Part shown: positions 60,150-64,000 of the stretch, piece by piece | How the letters are laid out: the number at the start of each line of letters is the position of its first letter | Numbering within the stretch: position 1 is the first letter of the stretch | Source: Halobacteriovorax sp. JY17 | Lineage (GTDB): Bacteria > Bdellovibrionota > Bacteriovoracia > Bacteriovoracales > Bacteriovoracaceae | Direction: 5' to 3' | Length of the DNA stretch: 64,000 bases | Assembly: GCF_002753895.1 (NCBI RefSeq) | Contig: NZ_NJER01000001.1 | Coordinates: forward strand, 1,674,910 to 1,738,909 | Translations under genes and position numbers: made by a program | The notes under the pieces: model-generated | Told to the model about the DNA's origin: nothing | Databases searched by the model: none | Seen by the model: the letters and a program-made list of their open reading frames with translations, nothing else

Positions 60150-61236
60150 TTTAATCTCTTTCTTTTTCACATTCTTCTTTATGAACCTATCTCTGGCAAA
60201 CTCGCCGGAGATGATGGTTACCTCTGTTAAAGGTAATGCTTTCCTTGTTAGTAAGGGAAAGACTGTAACCTTGAAGCCTGGCGATCATATTTATGATTTT
60301 CAAGAAATCTTCACTGAAGTTGGTGGACAACTAACAACAAAGAATTTTAAAGATCAAGTCTTCCACTTCTCAGGTGGAAGTAGTGCCAAAGTTTTAAAGA
60401 ATTTCTTAGAGTTACAGAATGGATACTTATGGGTTCAGTCTCATGAAAAAAAATCTCAGATTTATAAAATTCAAACACCAAATAGTATTATTTCATTTAG
60501 TGAAGGTGAGGCCATCATAGATTTTGATAATAATATTGTTAAAACTCAGCTTCTTGTTTTAAATGGTCAATTTTCGTTTTCAAATTTATTTGAAAATTAC
60601 TTAAATTTAGATGTAACTTCTGGAAAGTTTTCATTTATTTCAAAAGACTATGAAAATGGAGCACCAAGAAATCCAACCCCTGTGGGGAAGAATACATTTT
60701 CTAAACTTCAGGCATTATTTGATAGATCAAGTGTTGAGCAAAGAGAGATTACTCCTGTTGCTGATATATTAACTGCTCAAGATACTAGAATGCTTGTGAA
60801 AGAAACTCCTAAAAAGAGGTCGATTGCATCAATAGTAGAGCTTGATAGTAAGAGCGATGCTGAAATTATTTATAGAAAGAAACACAAGAGAGACGAATCT
60901 CTAGATACTGTTCTGACTAACTACTATGAAAAGAAGTTATCTAACATGAAGGCTACAAAAACGAAGAAGAAGTTTAGCCCAAGCTATGTTAAGAAGTCGG
61001 GAGTAAAGGTCTATATTTTTGGTCAAAAGAGCAAAAAAGAGAGATCAATTGCCTCTGTTAAATCGACAAGAAAGCCCGCTTCAATTGGTATGGAGCCAGT
61101 AGTTAGAATTAAGAAAGACGCTTTTGAATCTTCACTTACTCGAGAGTATAAGAAACAACTTAGACATGATAAAGAAGTGAACTCACTTATTAATGAATTG
61201 AAAAGTTACGATCAAGACTATAAGCAATCTTATTAA
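60115..61236 (+). CDS. FecR-domain secreted protein with internal repeats
   Basis: 373 residues with a signal peptide or anchor (about 10-29). FecR-like beta domain at about 33-175 (VTSVKGNAFLVSKGKTVTLK, then DHIYDFQEIFTEVGG). The C-terminal part is basic and contains two related blocks of about 45 residues, each starting RSIAS(I/V) (235 and 310) and reaching an LTxxYxKxL segment 31-32 residues on. The upstream lipoprotein carries a similar RGIASV. FecR domains often sense or scaffold in the periplasm; the partner is probably that lipoprotein. Confidence 0.7.
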   Translation: MKKSFKDTKRISLISFFFTFFFMNLSLANSPEMMVTSVKGNAFLVSKGKTVTLKPGDHIYDFQEIFTEVGGQLTTKNFKDQVFHFSGGSSAKVLKNFLELQNGYLWVQSHEKKSQIYKIQTPNSIISFSEGEAIIDFDNNIVKTQLLVLNGQFSFSNLFENYLNLDVTSGKFSFISKDYENGAPRNPTPVGKNTFSKLQALFDRSSVEQREITPVADILTAQDTRMLVKETPKKRSIASIVELDSKSDAEIIYRKKHKRDESLDTVLTNYYEKKLSNMKATKTKKKFSPSYVKKSGVKVYIFGQKSKKERSIASVKSTRKPASIGMEPVVRIKKDAFESSLTREYKKQLRHDKEVNSLINELKSYDQDYKQSY

Positions 61237-61261
61237 TTCCAAAAAAAACATTTATTAGTCT

Positions 61262-61284
61262 AGCGTTTATCTCAGATAAACGCT
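61262..61284. promoter_or_regulatory. Perfect dyad upstream of guaB
   Basis: AGCGTTTATCT and AGATAAACGCT flank a single C: an 11-base perfect inverted repeat. No T tract follows, so it is not an obvious terminator. Downstream lie a direct repeat AAATAGCT (61299-61306 and 61312-61319) and a TATAAT (61350-61355) that could be the guaB -10. A repressor site is possible. Confidence 0.45.
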
Positions 61285-61378
61285 GATTAGCTTCTCTAAA
61301 ATAGCTATGTGAAATAGCTTCCTCATCGTTTTCTATAGACATTTAAGTTATAATTTCAACATCTTAAATAAATTATGA

Positions 61379-62860
<1,482 letters not shown>

Positions 62861-62867
62861 GAATATT

Positions 62868-64000
62868 ATGAAAAGCGAAAAGTTAGTAGATAGAAAAATT
62901 TGGATCGTTGACTTCGGTTCTCAATACACACAATTAATAACAAGAAAGTCTCGGGAGCTTGGTTATTCAAGTGAGATCATTACATTAAAAGAATGTAGAG
63001 AACTCTTTGATAAGAATGAAAGACCAGATGCGCTTGTTCTAAGTGGTGGCCCTCAGTCAGTATTTGAAGATACGTATGATTATTCCTTTATTTTTGATAA
63101 TGAAGATCTTCCAATTCTTGGGATTTGTTATGGAATGCAAATTCTTGGAAAATACTTTGGTGGAAATGTAGAGAGAGGAACAATTGGGGAGTATGGACAT
63201 GCGACCATTGAATTCTCTGGGTCTCAAAAGTTTGAGAATTGCCCAAGTAATATTAGCGTATGGATGAGTCATTCTGATCATATATCAAAACTTCCAAATG
63301 ACTTTGAACTTGCTATTAAAAGTGGAAATGGATTGATTGCAGGGATTGTTCATAAGTCGAGAAAAATTCTAGGGCTTCAGTTTCATCCTGAAGTTGAGCA
63401 TAGCGATCATGGCAAAGATATTCTAAATCACTTCTTTAAAAATATTGCAGAACTTGAGCCTGATTGGTCAGCGAGTGAAATGTTAAAAGAAGCGACAGCA
63501 ATGGTGAAGGCCATTGGAGATAAGAAAGTTCTCTGCGCATTCTCTGGTGGTGTCGACTCTCTCGTTGCAGCGATGTTATCACATCACGTTCTAGGAGAGA
63601 ATCTATATTGCTTCTTCGTTGATCATGGACTTCTTCGTCCGCAAGACTTAGGACACATAAAGTTACTTCAAGAGAAGCTTCCTCTTAATATCGAAATCAT
63701 AGATGTAAAAGAATTATTTCTTTCTAAATTAAAAGGTCTTTCTGATCCTGAAGAGAAGAGAAAGATGATTGGTAATACTTTCATTGAAGTTTTTGAAGAG
63801 AAAGTTCATGAGTTTGAAGATAAGAAAGGAATTAAATTTGATTATCTCCTGCAAGGAACTCTCTATCCTGATGTGATTGAATCTTTTTCACCACATTTAG
63901 AAGATGGAAAATCTGCAACGATTAAGTCTCATCATAATGTGGGTGGGTTACCTGAGAGAATGAAACTTAAATTACTTGAACCATTGAGACATTTATTTAA
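62868..64000 (+). CDS. guaA: GMP synthase (glutamine-hydrolysing), 5' part
   Basis: ATG at 62868; 377 codons are visible and the gene runs past the window. Converts XMP to GMP. Class I amidotransferase domain first: WIVDFGSQYTQLI, LSGGPQSV, ILGICYGMQ (nucleophile Cys), LQFHPEVEHS. The ATP-pyrophosphatase domain follows with the P-loop AFSGGVDSLVAA and FFVDHGLLR. The C-terminal dimerisation domain is outside. Cotranscribed with guaB. Confidence 0.97.
   Translation, partial: MKSEKLVDRKIWIVDFGSQYTQLITRKSRELGYSSEIITLKECRELFDKNERPDALVLSGGPQSVFEDTYDYSFIFDNEDLPILGICYGMQILGKYFGGNVERGTIGEYGHATIEFSGSQKFENCPSNISVWMSHSDHISKLPNDFELAIKSGNGLIAGIVHKSRKILGLQFHPEVEHSDHGKDILNHFFKNIAELEPDWSASEMLKEATAMVKAIGDKKVLCAFSGGVDSLVAAMLSHHVLGENLYCFFVDHGLLRPQDLGHIKLLQEKLPLNIEIIDVKELFLSKLKGLSDPEEKRKMIGNTFIEVFEEKVHEFEDKKGIKFDYLLQGTLYPDVIESFSPHLEDGKSATIKSHHNVGGLPERMKLKLLEPLRHLF

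Overview
This AT-rich, Gram-negative chromosomal window is densely coding on both strands. It has no gene-free stretch over 300 bases, and I see no insertion sequence, prophage or CRISPR array. There are many signal peptides, lipoproteins and outer-membrane proteins, a Kdo (LPS) pathway, a partial complex I operon and a LuxP-like receptor. The overall style (AGA/AAA-rich codons, frequent GTG and TTG starts, large families of unrecognised secreted proteins) suggests a marine Bacteriovorax/Halobacteriovorax-like member of the Bdellovibrionota. That placement is inference; no rRNA gene is present to test it.

Layout. 1-4.5 kb: end of an ABC exporter, a solute-binding-type protein, small envelope proteins, then a TPR lipoprotein and LysM protein pair closed by a terminator. 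4.6-9.2 kb: topA with a histone-like lysine tail, a DUF368 carrier-lipid transporter, tRNA-Arg(UCG) inside the same transcriptional run, two related small membrane proteins and a half-size UPF0016 transporter. 9.3-20 kb: a sensor kinase, a pentapeptide-repeat protein, an L,D-transpeptidase with a possible NlpC/P60-like partner, pdxH, surface proteins and a PilZ protein. 20-28 kb: envelope genes, including an OmpA-like protein and an LPP20/LPP20/LpoB/COG3014 lipoprotein operon. 28-30.9 kb: nuoB-nuoC-nuoD-nuoI, only the Q-module of complex I. 31-37 kb: two small secreted proteins, a decayed cytochrome c tail, an RlmI-type methyltransferase, a possible TadB-like protein, ettA and an aspartate kinase.

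37.2-41.8 kb (minus strand) is a compact Flp/Tad-type pilus locus: a 59-residue Flp pilin behind a good sigma-54 promoter candidate, two further pilin-like proteins, small accessory proteins, a CpaC/RcpA-type secretin and a CpaF/TadA-type ATPase. A 42-residue basic protein is encoded on the opposite strand, sharing the CATG start with the secretin. 41.9-47.8 kb: a SPOR protein, manC, purB, and a TolC-like protein with a probable outer-membrane partner. 47.8-51.5 kb: the overlapping operon kdsB-pyrG-kdsA-kdsC, which makes and activates Kdo and supplies its CTP.

51.5-54.7 kb (minus strand) holds what I consider the most notable find: a LuxP homologue in which all nine residues that contact AI-2 in Vibrio harveyi LuxP appear conserved, overlapping a LuxQ-like membrane histidine kinase that lacks LuxQ's receiver domain. 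54.8-64 kb: a DUF493 protein, gpsA, a DsbD/ScsB-type reductase, a BtuF-like protein, a TPR lipoprotein and FecR-domain pair sharing an odd repeat, then guaB and the start of guaA, which runs off the window.
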